Made by a program: the position numbers and the translations under genes. From NCBI RefSeq assembly GCF_900114315.1, contig NZ_FOSQ01000005.1:124001-188000 (forward strand): a DNA stretch of 64,000 bases, in the 5' to 3' direction. This DNA comes from Falsiroseomonas stagni DSM 19981 (GTDB lineage Bacteria > Pseudomonadota > Alphaproteobacteria > Acetobacterales > Acetobacteraceae). Positions 32,198 to 40,007 of this stretch are shown here, in pieces. Each line of letters opens with the position of its first letter. Position 1 is the first letter of the stretch. The notes below the pieces were generated by a model, which worked only from the letters and a program-made list of their open reading frames with translations, made no database searches and was not told the origin of the DNA.

Positions 32198-32629
32198 TCA
32201 GCTCCCGACCCAGGCGACCAGCGCCGGGCCGTAATGGCGCCAGCCCAGCGCCGCGGCGGCGGCCAGCAGCACCAGCGCGACGAGGTTGGCGTTGACCAGC
32301 GTCACGAAGCCGGGCGGTGCGCGGAGGCGGCCGATATGCTCCTGCACCGCGGCCAGGCGGATCTCCTCCACCCGGTTGTGGAGGCTGCGGAAGGCGTAAC
32401 CCTCCAGCGCCGCATCGGCGTCCCGGCGCAGGGTGTCGAGCCCGTTCGGCGCGAGCGGCCGGCCGGCCTCCACCGCCATGGCGAAGGCCAGCATGTCCCG
32501 CAGGCGGTGGTCGTCGCCCGGGCTCAGGAAGCTGCTGAGAGGCGGCAGCGATGGGTTCATGCGCACGCCCTCGGCCGTCCCGGCTGCCGCCGGCGAATCC
32601 CGTTCAGTCCTGATATCGTTGTCGGCCAT
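32198..32629 (-). CDS. Hypothetical protein with one C-terminal membrane segment
   Basis: A 143-residue protein heading the exporter operon, 4 bases before the ABC gene start. The soluble part (1-105) is helical and charged (DDHRLRDMLAFAMAVEAGRP, HNRVEEIRLAAVQEHIGRL). The end has a hydrophobic segment, VNANLVALVLLAAAAALGW, so it is probably a tail-anchored inner-membrane protein. No family is recognised. The start at 32629 gives MADNDIRTERD; a longer frame reads like non-coding sequence. A role as an accessory or regulator of the exporter is a guess from position. Confidence 0.65.
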   Translation of the reverse strand: MADNDIRTERDSPAAAGTAEGVRMNPSLPPLSSFLSPGDDHRLRDMLAFAMAVEAGRPLAPNGLDTLRRDADAALEGYAFRSLHNRVEEIRLAAVQEHIGRLRAPPGFVTLVNANLVALVLLAAAAALGWRHYGPALVAWVGS

Positions 32630-32726
32630 GAACAATCCGTGAGAACGATCTGTCGTTCCGTTGAAGCGACGCTGGAATCGTGACGTGGTAGCACGCCCAG
32701 GCGGGGGCACAAACCGGAGTCACAGG

Positions 32727-34019
32727 GTGCATCAGGATCGCTACAGGATCGTCGCCGGCCTGCTGCTCGCAGGCTTATCCGCCACCCTTTCCGGCCGCGC
32801 GGATGCGCAGGCCGTGCCGCGTGGGGAGGTGCAGCGCGGCGTGACCGTCGCGGACCGGGCGCGGGAGGATTACGACCCGCTCGGCGTGCGGCTCGGCGCC
32901 TTCCGGCTGGATGCCGCGGCTGAACTCGGCATGGGCTATGACGACAACCTGTTCGGCACGCGCCGGGGCCGCACCGCGGATGGCTACGCGACCTGGATCG
33001 GCGAGACGTCGCTCAACAGCGACTGGTCCACCCATGCGGTGGGCGCCACCGCGCGGATCGAGCAGCGGCGCTACATCGAGGAAACCGCCCAGGACTGGAC
33101 CGACTACGCCGTCGGCCTGTTCGGACGCTACGACCTGAATGCCGAGACGAATTTCGAAGGGCGATACAACCGGGTGCAGGAGCATCTGGAGGTCAGCAGC
33201 ATCGATGTGCAGCAGGCCGGCCTGTCCCGCCCCATCCCCTACTACTACGATGAGGTGCAGGGGCAGGCGACGACGCGCTTCAACCGCATCGGCGTGACGG
33301 CGATCGGCAATTGGCGGGGCTACCGCTTCGACGATGTGGACCTCGGCGGGCCGCAGCAGCAGCCATCGGGACAACGTCAGGGCGATGTGTCGCGCTTCGA
33401 TTTCAACTCCACGCTCGGCGCGCTCGGCCTGTCCTACGCGCTTGCACCAGGGCGCTTCATCAACGTCATCGGGCGGGTGCAGGAGATCAAGTACCAGTCC
33501 AGCGCGCAATCCGGCCGCGACAGCATGACCTATGAGGGGCTGGCGGGCTTCACCTATGATTTCGACGGCGTCTGGCGCGCGCGCGTCGCGGTGGGCTACC
33601 GGCAGCGGAACTATGACGGGCCGGGGCTGAAGACGCTGTCCGGCCCGGCCTTCGAGGGTGATGTGACCTGGCAGCCGACCCAGTTGACGACCGTCACCTT
33701 CCAGGGCCGCCGCACCATCGAGGAATCGATCCGCGACAACGCCACCAGCTTCACCCGGACGCTCGGCCAGGTGCGGGTGGACCATGAATACCTGCGCAAC
33801 GTGATCCTGGGCCTGGAACTGGGCCTCGACCGGCGGGAATACGAACAGCCGAGCCAGCAGGCGACGGACGGCTTCGCCATTCTCTCCGCGCGCTACCTTC
33901 TCAACCGCAACGTGTCGCTGGTGGGGTCCTACCAGCATGCGCGGCGGCTCGATTCCTCCTCCGGCGTGCAGGAGTTCGACCGCAACCTGATCCAGTTGCG
34001 GCTGCGCATCGCCTTGTGA
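32727..34019 (+). CDS. Outer-membrane beta-barrel protein of the polysaccharide locus
   Basis: About 430 residues from a GTG at 32727, which follows GGAG by 7 bases and gives a clean signal peptide ending ADAQA. The mature protein is a run of amphipathic strands rich in Tyr, Arg and Asp (LGMGYDDNLFGTRRG, YRQRNYDGPGLKTLSG, LEFGLD-like segments), ending LIQLRLRIAL with the terminal hydrophobic residue typical of barrels. It resembles the BBP2/VpsM-type porins often found in exopolysaccharide clusters. It may complete the export path over the outer membrane. It is divergent from the exporter operon. Confidence 0.85.
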   Translation: MHQDRYRIVAGLLLAGLSATLSGRADAQAVPRGEVQRGVTVADRAREDYDPLGVRLGAFRLDAAAELGMGYDDNLFGTRRGRTADGYATWIGETSLNSDWSTHAVGATARIEQRRYIEETAQDWTDYAVGLFGRYDLNAETNFEGRYNRVQEHLEVSSIDVQQAGLSRPIPYYYDEVQGQATTRFNRIGVTAIGNWRGYRFDDVDLGGPQQQPSGQRQGDVSRFDFNSTLGALGLSYALAPGRFINVIGRVQEIKYQSSAQSGRDSMTYEGLAGFTYDFDGVWRARVAVGYRQRNYDGPGLKTLSGPAFEGDVTWQPTQLTTVTFQGRRTIEESIRDNATSFTRTLGQVRVDHEYLRNVILGLELGLDRREYEQPSQQATDGFAILSARYLLNRNVSLVGSYQHARRLDSSSGVQEFDRNLIQLRLRIAL

Positions 34020-34037
34020 TGAAGGCGGCGGCGAAAG

Positions 34038-34073
34038 CCGGCGGCGGCCCCGCGTTGGGGTGATCGCCGCCGG
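34038..34073 (+). terminator. Hairpin between the barrel gene and the WecG-family gene
   Basis: A 9-bp outer stem (CCGGCGGCG / CGCCGCCGG) with an inner 4-bp CCCC/GGGG stem starts 18 bases after the barrel gene stop. With no T-run and a co-directional gene 38 bases downstream, it may be a partial terminator. Confidence 0.55.
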
Positions 34074-34111
34074 GCGCTTCCCGGGGGCCGCCAGCCGCCG
34101 GGAGCCCCGCC

Positions 34112-34873
34112 TTGACCATCGATACCGACCATCCCGCGCCGATCCGCCTGCTTGGGCTGGATTTCGAGGCGCGGGACACCGATGCCGCCCTGGCGATGCT
34201 GGCGGCGCGCGACGAGGCATCGCCCTTCGCCTACCTCGTCACCCCCAATGCCGACCATCTGGTGCGGCTGGCGCGCGACCCCGCGCGCTATGCCCCGCTG
34301 TACCGCGATGCCGCCTGGCGGCTGATGGACAGCCGCGTGGTGGCGCGGGCGGCGCGGGCCATGGGGCTGGCGGCGCCGCCGGTGGTACCGGGCAGCGACC
34401 TGACGGCCCGGCTGCTGGAGGCGGTTGTGCGGCCGGATGATCCGGTGGCCGTGCTGGGCGGCGGGGCGGGGACGGTGCAGGCGGTGGCGCGGCGCTTCGG
34501 CCTGCGACGCCTGGTGCACCATGAACCGCCCATGGGCTTCGATGCCAATCCCGTCGCCTTCGCGCGCGCCGTCGACTTCGTCGCGAATTCCGGCGCGCGG
34601 TTCAGCTTGCTCTGCGTCGGATCGCCGCGGCAGGAAATGGTGGCGCGGGCGGTTCTCGCGAAGGGGGGCGCCACGGGCACGGCGCTCTGCGTCGGCGCGA
34701 GCCTGCTGTTCCTGTCCGGCGAGGAACGGCGCGCGCCGCGCCTGGTGCAGCGCGCGGGCCTGGAATGGGCCTGGCGCCTGGCGCGGGACCCGAGGCGGCT
34801 GGCGCGCCGCTACCTCATCGACGATCCCGCCATCCTGGCGCTGCTGTGGCGGGAACGCCAGCGGGCCCTATAG
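34112..34873 (+). CDS. WecG/TagA/CpsF family glycosyltransferase
   Basis: A 253-residue GT26 enzyme starting at TTG 34112. Family motifs: LVTPNADHLVRLARDP near residue 40 (the T-x-N-xD catalytic region), VPGSDLTARLL near 90, VAVLGGGAGTVQ, and the C-terminal GASLLFLSGEERRAPRLVQRAGLEWAWRLARDPRRLARRY. WecG adds ManNAcA and TagA adds ManNAc to polyprenyl-linked sugars; related enzymes (GumM, CelD-like) build exopolysaccharide repeat units. No membrane helices are visible. Its last 6 bases overlap a convergent GT2 gene. Confidence 0.94.
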   Translation: MTIDTDHPAPIRLLGLDFEARDTDAALAMLAARDEASPFAYLVTPNADHLVRLARDPARYAPLYRDAAWRLMDSRVVARAARAMGLAAPPVVPGSDLTARLLEAVVRPDDPVAVLGGGAGTVQAVARRFGLRRLVHHEPPMGFDANPVAFARAVDFVANSGARFSLLCVGSPRQEMVARAVLAKGGATGTALCVGASLLFLSGEERRAPRLVQRAGLEWAWRLARDPRRLARRYLIDDPAILALLWRERQRAL

Positions 34874-35902
34874 GCCCGACAGCACTTCTCGCTTCAGGCG
34901 CTGTAGCGGCGTGCCGCGATGGGCGGCGTCGGTGCGGGCCAGGTAGGCGCGGCTGGTTTCGGTATGGCCATACAGGTGTTCGGTGCCGGGGGCAGGGCGG
35001 AAGCGATGCGCCAATGCCAGCGCGGCCGGGGCGGCGCGCAGCCCTTGCAGCACCACGCCGTTGCGCGCGCCCTTGGCCTGGTAGGCGAGGAAGCGCGGCA
35101 GCAGCGCGGCCGGGTTCGCGCCGTGCTTCATGGCGATGTAGAGCCGGTTGCGCACGAAGTGGAACCAGCGCGTCCCGGTCCAGCCAACGCGCGCCTCCGG
35201 GCTGACCTTGTGGCGCACGGCGATGTCGCCGCGGTAGCGGATGGTGCGGCCCATGTTGATGAGGCGGAGCGCGAGGTCGTATTCCTCCCACGCGAAGAAC
35301 AGCGCGTCGTCATAGCCGCCGGCGGTGTCGAAATCCGCGCGCCGCAGCGCGTGGCCCGCACCGACGAAGGTGGCGACATCGAACACCTCCGCCGCGCGCG
35401 GCAGCAGGCCCTTCGGATAACCCCAGGAGGAAAGATCGTCCTGCCCCGTCGCATGGACGAGGATGCGGCAGGCGATGGCGCCGAGATGGGGCGCGGCATC
35501 CATCGCCGCGACGGCGCGGGCCAGCGTATCGGTGGTGGCGAATTCCGCATCATTGTCGAGCGCGAAGACGATGCGCGCGCGGCCGAGGGCGGTGGCGCGG
35601 TTGCGGCCGCCGGCAACGCCGTGGTTGCGGTCGAGCGCGACCAGGGTGGCGTCCGTTGCCCCTTGGACAGCGGCGCGAAGGCGGGCCATGGCGATGTCGC
35701 TGCTGCCCTGGTCCACGATCCAGACATGCTTGCTGACACCCTGCTGTGCGCGGGCGGAGGCGATGGCGGCGATCGTCTCCTCCGCGCGTTCCATCGCCAG
35801 GATGATGACATCGGCATCGACGGGGTGCAGGGGCCCGACGGCGCCGGCGACATGCTGCGGCGGGGGGAAGGCCGGGCGGTTCGTCATGGCGGTTTCCGTC
35901 AT
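34868..35902 (-). CDS. Glycosyltransferase family 2 (rhamnosyl-/galactofuranosyl-like)
   Basis: A 344-residue GT-A enzyme. It has a nucleotide-binding start VDADVIILAMERAEETIAAI, IVDQGSSD, LDRNHGVAGGRNRATAL, and the metal motif ALDNDAEF. The acceptor loop FVGAGHALRRADFDTAGGYDDALFFAWEEYDLALRL ends with the E-E-Y-D acidic base motif typical of rhamnosyltransferase-like GT2 enzymes. No membrane helices. It is last in the GtrA-to-GT2 operon and overlaps the gene upstream by 4 bases. Sugar specificity is unknown. Confidence 0.93.
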   Translation of the reverse strand: MTETAMTNRPAFPPPQHVAGAVGPLHPVDADVIILAMERAEETIAAIASARAQQGVSKHVWIVDQGSSDIAMARLRAAVQGATDATLVALDRNHGVAGGRNRATALGRARIVFALDNDAEFATTDTLARAVAAMDAAPHLGAIACRILVHATGQDDLSSWGYPKGLLPRAAEVFDVATFVGAGHALRRADFDTAGGYDDALFFAWEEYDLALRLINMGRTIRYRGDIAVRHKVSPEARVGWTGTRWFHFVRNRLYIAMKHGANPAALLPRFLAYQAKGARNGVVLQGLRAAPAALALAHRFRPAPGTEHLYGHTETSRAYLARTDAAHRGTPLQRLKREVLSGL

Positions 35903-36912
35903 CTCGGGGGAAGCGCGAAATCGGGGGCGGGGATGGCCAGGTAGGCCATGCGCTTCGCCTCCATCCGGCCGCGCGTGACGGTATCCAGGATCAGGCCGCA
36001 GGCCAGCGACAGGAAGGCGAGCAGCATCAGGCCGGTGGAGAGCACCGCGGTCGGCAGGCGCGGCACCAGGCCGGTGGCGAGGAAGGTCTGAAACACTGGC
36101 ACGGCGATGCCCACGGACAGCAGCGCCAGCGCCAGCGCCAGCAGGGCGAAGAAGGGCAGCGGCCGTTCGCGGCGGACCAGCAGCGCGATGGTGCGCAGGA
36201 TGCGGAAGCCGTCCCGCCAGGTGTTGAGCTTGGAGGCGCTGCCGGGCGGGCGTTCGCGATAGGCCGTCACAACCTCACCCACCGGCATGCTGAGTTCCAG
36301 CGCGTGGACGGTGAACTCCGTCTCCGTCTCGAACCCCGCCGCGAGTGCGGGGAAGGATTTGGCGAAGCGGCGGGAGAAGACGCGGTAGCCCGAGAGCATG
36401 TCGGAGATGCGGTTGCCGAAGATCAGCCGCACGACGCCGGTCAGCACGGCATTGCCGAGGCGATGGCCGGGACGATAGGCAGCCACGGCATCGGTGATGC
36501 GCGTGCCCGTCACCATGTCGAGCCGTTCCTCCAGCAGAAGCCGGATCATCTCCGGTGCGGCGGCGGCATCGTAGGTGTCGTCGCCATCGACGAGGACGTA
36601 CACATCGGCCTCGATATCCGCGAGCATGCGGCGGACGACATGGCCCTTGCCCTGCAGCCGTTCGGTGCGGACGACGGCGCCGGCGGCCAGCGCAGCCTGG
36701 CGCGTCCGGTCGCGGCTGTTGTTGTCGTAGACGAAGACGGTGGCTTCCGGCAGCGCGTTGCGGAAGGCGGCCACCACGCGGGGGATGGCCACTTCCTCAT
36801 TGTAGCAGGGCACCAGGACGGCGATGCGGGGCGCGGGCGGGTGCGCGCCGTCCCAGGCATGGTCGGCCGGCGCGTCAAGGCGTTGCATCAGGTTCATCTC
36901 CCGCTGGTGCAT
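35899..36912 (-). CDS. Polyprenyl-phosphate glycosyltransferase (GT2, GtrB/DPM-like)
   Basis: A 337-residue enzyme. The catalytic domain has IAVLVPCYNEEVAIPRVVAAF, VYDNNSRDRT, and the DxD-type VLVDGDDTYD. The later GNRISDMLSGYRVFSRRF is typical of dolichol-phosphate mannosyltransferase-like enzymes. Two C-terminal membrane helices follow (about residues 255-325). Such enzymes charge undecaprenyl phosphate with one sugar for transfer outside the membrane, often together with a GtrA flippase, and gtrA is in this operon. Start MHQREMN at 36912; MNLMQRL five codons later is possible. It lies 7 bases from the gene upstream. Confidence 0.9.
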   Translation of the reverse strand: MHQREMNLMQRLDAPADHAWDGAHPPAPRIAVLVPCYNEEVAIPRVVAAFRNALPEATVFVYDNNSRDRTRQAALAAGAVVRTERLQGKGHVVRRMLADIEADVYVLVDGDDTYDAAAAPEMIRLLLEERLDMVTGTRITDAVAAYRPGHRLGNAVLTGVVRLIFGNRISDMLSGYRVFSRRFAKSFPALAAGFETETEFTVHALELSMPVGEVVTAYRERPPGSASKLNTWRDGFRILRTIALLVRRERPLPFFALLALALALLSVGIAVPVFQTFLATGLVPRLPTAVLSTGLMLLAFLSLACGLILDTVTRGRMEAKRMAYLAIPAPDFALPPR

Positions 36913-36919
36913 GCGGCCG

Positions 36920-38494
36920 CTAGAGCGCGTTCCGCATGCACGCCACCGCCAGCAAGGTGCGGAGGATGATGGTGATATCAAGCCAGGGCGACCAGCGTTC
37001 GATGTATTCGAGGTCGCTTTCCACCCGGCGGATGATCTGTTCCTCCGTGATGGTCGGCCCGCGCCAGCCGCGCACCTGTGCCAGGCCCGTCAGGCCGGGC
37101 TTCACCTGGTGGCGGGCGGCGTAGTTGGCCACGACCTCATCGAAGCGGCGGCCGGCGGCGCGGGTGCCGGGGGCATGCGGCCGCGGGCCGACGAAGGACA
37201 TGTCGCCCTTCAGGATGTTGAAGATCTGCGGCAGTTCATCGAGCGAGGTCCGACGCAGGATGGCGCCGACCGGCGTGATGCGTGCGTCGCCGGCACGGAC
37301 CTGGCGCAGCACCTCATGGTCCGTCGCATCCGCGTACATGGTGCGGAACTTCAGCACGTCGAAGGGCTGGTCGTTGAAGCCGGTGCGGCGCTGGCGGAAG
37401 AAGACCGGGCCGGGGCTGTCCAGCTTGATGGCCAGCGCGATCAGCAGCATGGGTACGGCGGCGATGGCCAGCGCCAGGATGGCCAGGGCGTAGTCCTCCG
37501 CCACCTTCACCGCGGCGCCGAGGCCGGAGATGGGGCGGGCGCGCAGCAGGACGGGGCCGGCGGGGCGGCGGCCGGCGGGCAGGCGATCCGCCAGCAGGTC
37601 CGGCGCCAGGCGGATTTCCAACGGGAAGGCGCTGAGCTGCTCCATGACGGCGGCGATCCGTGTCTCGGCCGACCAGGGCAGGGCGAGCACCACCACCTCC
37701 ACCTGTCCGGCGCGGATCATGGCGCCGAGCTGCGCCATGCCACCAAGACGGCGAAGGCCATTCGGCAGGGCCTCGCCATCGGTGCGCGGGCTGCGATCAT
37801 CGACCAGGCCGAGGAGGCGGAGGCCGCTGCCACCCTCGCGGCGCATCGCCTCCATCAGGCGGCTGGCCTGGGGGCCAGCGCCGAGGATGACGGCACGCTG
37901 CGCGCTGCGGCTGCCATCCTGGCGCAGCAGGGCAGCGACGGCGGTCCGCGCGGCGAGGAGGCTGCCCCCGCCGAGCAGCGCCGCGGTGCCGAGCCAGGCC
38001 GGATCGATCCGCCGCTGCGCGCCGAGCGCGACGGCCGCGAGGATCAGGACGAGCATCGCCGCCGCCAGGCCCTGCAGCGCGCGGCTGCGCTGCTGGCCGG
38101 CACGGTGCAGCGCGGCGTGGTCATAGGCGCCGATCGCGCCGGCGAAGGCGACGGCCAGGCCGGCGAGAAGACCGGTCATTCCCGCGTGGCGCGCGCCCGG
38201 ACTGTTGATGAGGGCATCCGCCAGCAGCCCGGCGCCGCCGACGGCCACCAGGTCCAGCAGCACGACCAGCGCGGCCACCATCACCGGCGGCAAGGGTGGC
38301 GCGTGGGCTCGTATCGCGTCGGGCAGGGGCTCCGCCCCGATCCCGGCGAGGAAGGGCGTCACGGTGCCGCCACGCCCTTCATCCGGCGCGCGGTTGGCCT
38401 GGTTTCGCTTCGGCATGGAAGCGGCTCCGCTGGTGGCGTGGGCGGGAAGGACGGGGCGCATGTCGGGGGCGGCCTGGGGGGTCGAGATGCGCAT
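36920..38494 (-). CDS. Exopolysaccharide-initiating polyprenyl-phosphate sugar-1-phosphate transferase
   Basis: A 524-residue membrane enzyme of the WcaJ/GumD/PssY type that starts the repeat unit by moving a hexose-1-phosphate onto undecaprenyl phosphate. It has four N-terminal helices, a CoA-binding-like soluble domain (AVILGAGPQASRLMEAM), a fifth hydrophobic segment (DYALAILALAIAAVPMLL), and the catalytic domain: SPGPVFFRQRRTGFN, FDVLKFRTM, LRRTSLDELPQIFNILKGDM, SFVGPRPHAPG. The start could be 38494, or internal Met codons at 38461 or 38416. It sits 47 bases after gtrA. Confidence 0.94.
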   Translation of the reverse strand: MRISTPQAAPDMRPVLPAHATSGAASMPKRNQANRAPDEGRGGTVTPFLAGIGAEPLPDAIRAHAPPLPPVMVAALVVLLDLVAVGGAGLLADALINSPGARHAGMTGLLAGLAVAFAGAIGAYDHAALHRAGQQRSRALQGLAAAMLVLILAAVALGAQRRIDPAWLGTAALLGGGSLLAARTAVAALLRQDGSRSAQRAVILGAGPQASRLMEAMRREGGSGLRLLGLVDDRSPRTDGEALPNGLRRLGGMAQLGAMIRAGQVEVVVLALPWSAETRIAAVMEQLSAFPLEIRLAPDLLADRLPAGRRPAGPVLLRARPISGLGAAVKVAEDYALAILALAIAAVPMLLIALAIKLDSPGPVFFRQRRTGFNDQPFDVLKFRTMYADATDHEVLRQVRAGDARITPVGAILRRTSLDELPQIFNILKGDMSFVGPRPHAPGTRAAGRRFDEVVANYAARHQVKPGLTGLAQVRGWRGPTITEEQIIRRVESDLEYIERWSPWLDITIILRTLLAVACMRNAL

Positions 38495-38541
38495 CCTGCC
38501 GTATCTTGTTCAGGGGCTGTCGAGGGCTGGTTCCGAGGCAC

Positions 38542-39006
38542 TCAAGCCCCGTTGCCATCCACGAATACGTAACGTCGCGACAGGAGAAAGTTCCCGACCA
38601 TGCCGGCCAGGGCACCGGCCGCGACGCCGATGACGGGGTGCTCGGCCACGGCCGGAACCCCCGCGACGAGCGCGGCATAGGTGCCGTAGTTGCATGCGAA
38701 TCCGATCAGGTTCACGACAAGGAACAGCGCCCATTGCCGCGCGACGGGACCCTGGCCGCGGCCCCTGAAGGTCCAGGCGCGATTGAGCGCCCAGGTCGTG
38801 GTCGCGGCGGCCACATAGGAGACGGCGCGGCCGGAGTAGAGGCCGAGCCCCAGCGCCAGCCCCGCATAGAGCACGGCCGTGTCCACCACGAAGCCGACGG
38901 TGCCGACGACGCCGAAGCGCAGGAACTGCATCAGCGTCGCGGTCCGCGCCGGGCCGAGCCGGGCAGCCAGGCGGTGGAGGGGGCCGTTGTAGGTCTGGTC
39001 GGACAT
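38542..39006 (-). CDS. GtrA family membrane protein
   Basis: A 154-residue protein with four membrane helices. The family motifs are QFLRFGVVGTVGFVVDTAVLY at the start, SYVAAATTTWALNRAWTFRG in the middle, and GNFLLSRRYVF at the C-terminus. GtrA-like proteins are thought to flip polyprenyl-phosphate-linked monosaccharides. The start MSDQTYN at 39006 is preferred over a longer, Cys-rich frame. It leads a four-gene operon with the initiating transferase and two GT2 enzymes, including the GtrB-like partner. Confidence 0.92.
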   Translation of the reverse strand: MSDQTYNGPLHRLAARLGPARTATLMQFLRFGVVGTVGFVVDTAVLYAGLALGLGLYSGRAVSYVAAATTTWALNRAWTFRGRGQGPVARQWALFLVVNLIGFACNYGTYAALVAGVPAVAEHPVIGVAAGALAGMVGNFLLSRRYVFVDGNGA

Positions 39007-39152
39007 GCATGCTCCTGCTGCACCGCAGCATGACGAATAGGCAGAGCCGGCACAAACCACGGCATGGTGACGGAAAAGCGGCAGGCCCCCTGCCTTGCCC
39101 GTGTTGGGGGCGCCTGCGACCCTCACGATCCTGTGGCCTGGATGGAAGACGG

Positions 39153-40007
39153 ATGCGGATCGGGATCGTGGGGCTCGGCAATATGGGGCTGGGCATGGCG
39201 GGGTGGCTGGCCGGTACCGGCGCGGCGGTGACGGGCTTCGATCTGCACGGGCCGTCCGTGGCGGCCGCGCTGGACAAGGGGGTCACGATCGCGGGGGCGG
39301 TCGCGGGCGTGGCGGCGCCGGTCGTCATCCTGTCCCTGCCGCAGGAGCGGGCGGTGGAAGCGGTGCTGGCCGCGCTGCTGCCGGCGATGGAGAAGGGGGC
39401 GGTGGTGGTGGATACCTCCACGCTGGACCCGCTGGCGGCGCGGCGCTTCCACGCGCTGGCCGCGACGATGGGGGTGGATTACCTGGATGCGCCGGTCTCC
39501 GGCGGCCCGGCGGGCGCGGCGGCGGGGACGCTGGCGATGATGCTGGGCGGCGAGGCCGCGGCGATCGAGCGCGCGCGGCCGGTGCTGGAACGCATGGCGG
39601 CGAAGATCATCCCGGTCGGCGGGCCGGGCGCGGGGCAGGTGGCGAAGCTGGTGAACAACCTGCTGGTGGCGACCCACCTGGCGGTGGCGGCGGAAGCGCT
39701 GCGGATGGGGCAGGCCGCGGGGGTGGAGGTGGCCGCGCTGCTGCCGGTGGTGAACGCGGCATCCGGCCGTTCGGCGGCGACGGAGGTGAATTTTCCGAGA
39801 TGGATCGCCAGCGGGGCCTTCGATTCGGGTTTCTCGGCGGGGCTGATGCGCAAGGATGTGCGCCTGGCGCTGGGGCTCGCCAAGGCGGTCGGCGCGAAGC
39901 TGGAGGCCTGCGGCGCGGCGGCGGCGTTGTGGGAGGAGGCGGACATCGCGGATGCCGCCGACTTCAACCGGGTGCCGGCGGCGATCCTGGCGGGGGAGGC
40001 CGCGTGA
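39153..40007 (+). CDS. NAD(P)-dependent beta-hydroxyacid dehydrogenase (HIBADH family)
   Basis: A 284-residue enzyme. Its Rossmann motif is GIVGLGNMGLGMAG at residues 4-17; substrate-binding DAPVSGGPAGAAAG lies near 112-125, and the catalytic Lys165 in GAGQVAKLVNNLL. The family contains 3-hydroxyisobutyrate and tartronate semialdehyde reductases. The start at 39153 has GGATGG-type purines upstream. It overlaps the aldehyde dehydrogenase by one base (TGATG), suggesting consecutive oxidation steps from a hydroxyacid or alcohol to an acid. The true substrate is unknown. Confidence 0.92.
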   Translation: MRIGIVGLGNMGLGMAGWLAGTGAAVTGFDLHGPSVAAALDKGVTIAGAVAGVAAPVVILSLPQERAVEAVLAALLPAMEKGAVVVDTSTLDPLAARRFHALAATMGVDYLDAPVSGGPAGAAAGTLAMMLGGEAAAIERARPVLERMAAKIIPVGGPGAGQVAKLVNNLLVATHLAVAAEALRMGQAAGVEVAALLPVVNAASGRSAATEVNFPRWIASGAFDSGFSAGLMRKDVRLALGLAKAVGAKLEACGAAAALWEEADIADAADFNRVPAAILAGEAA

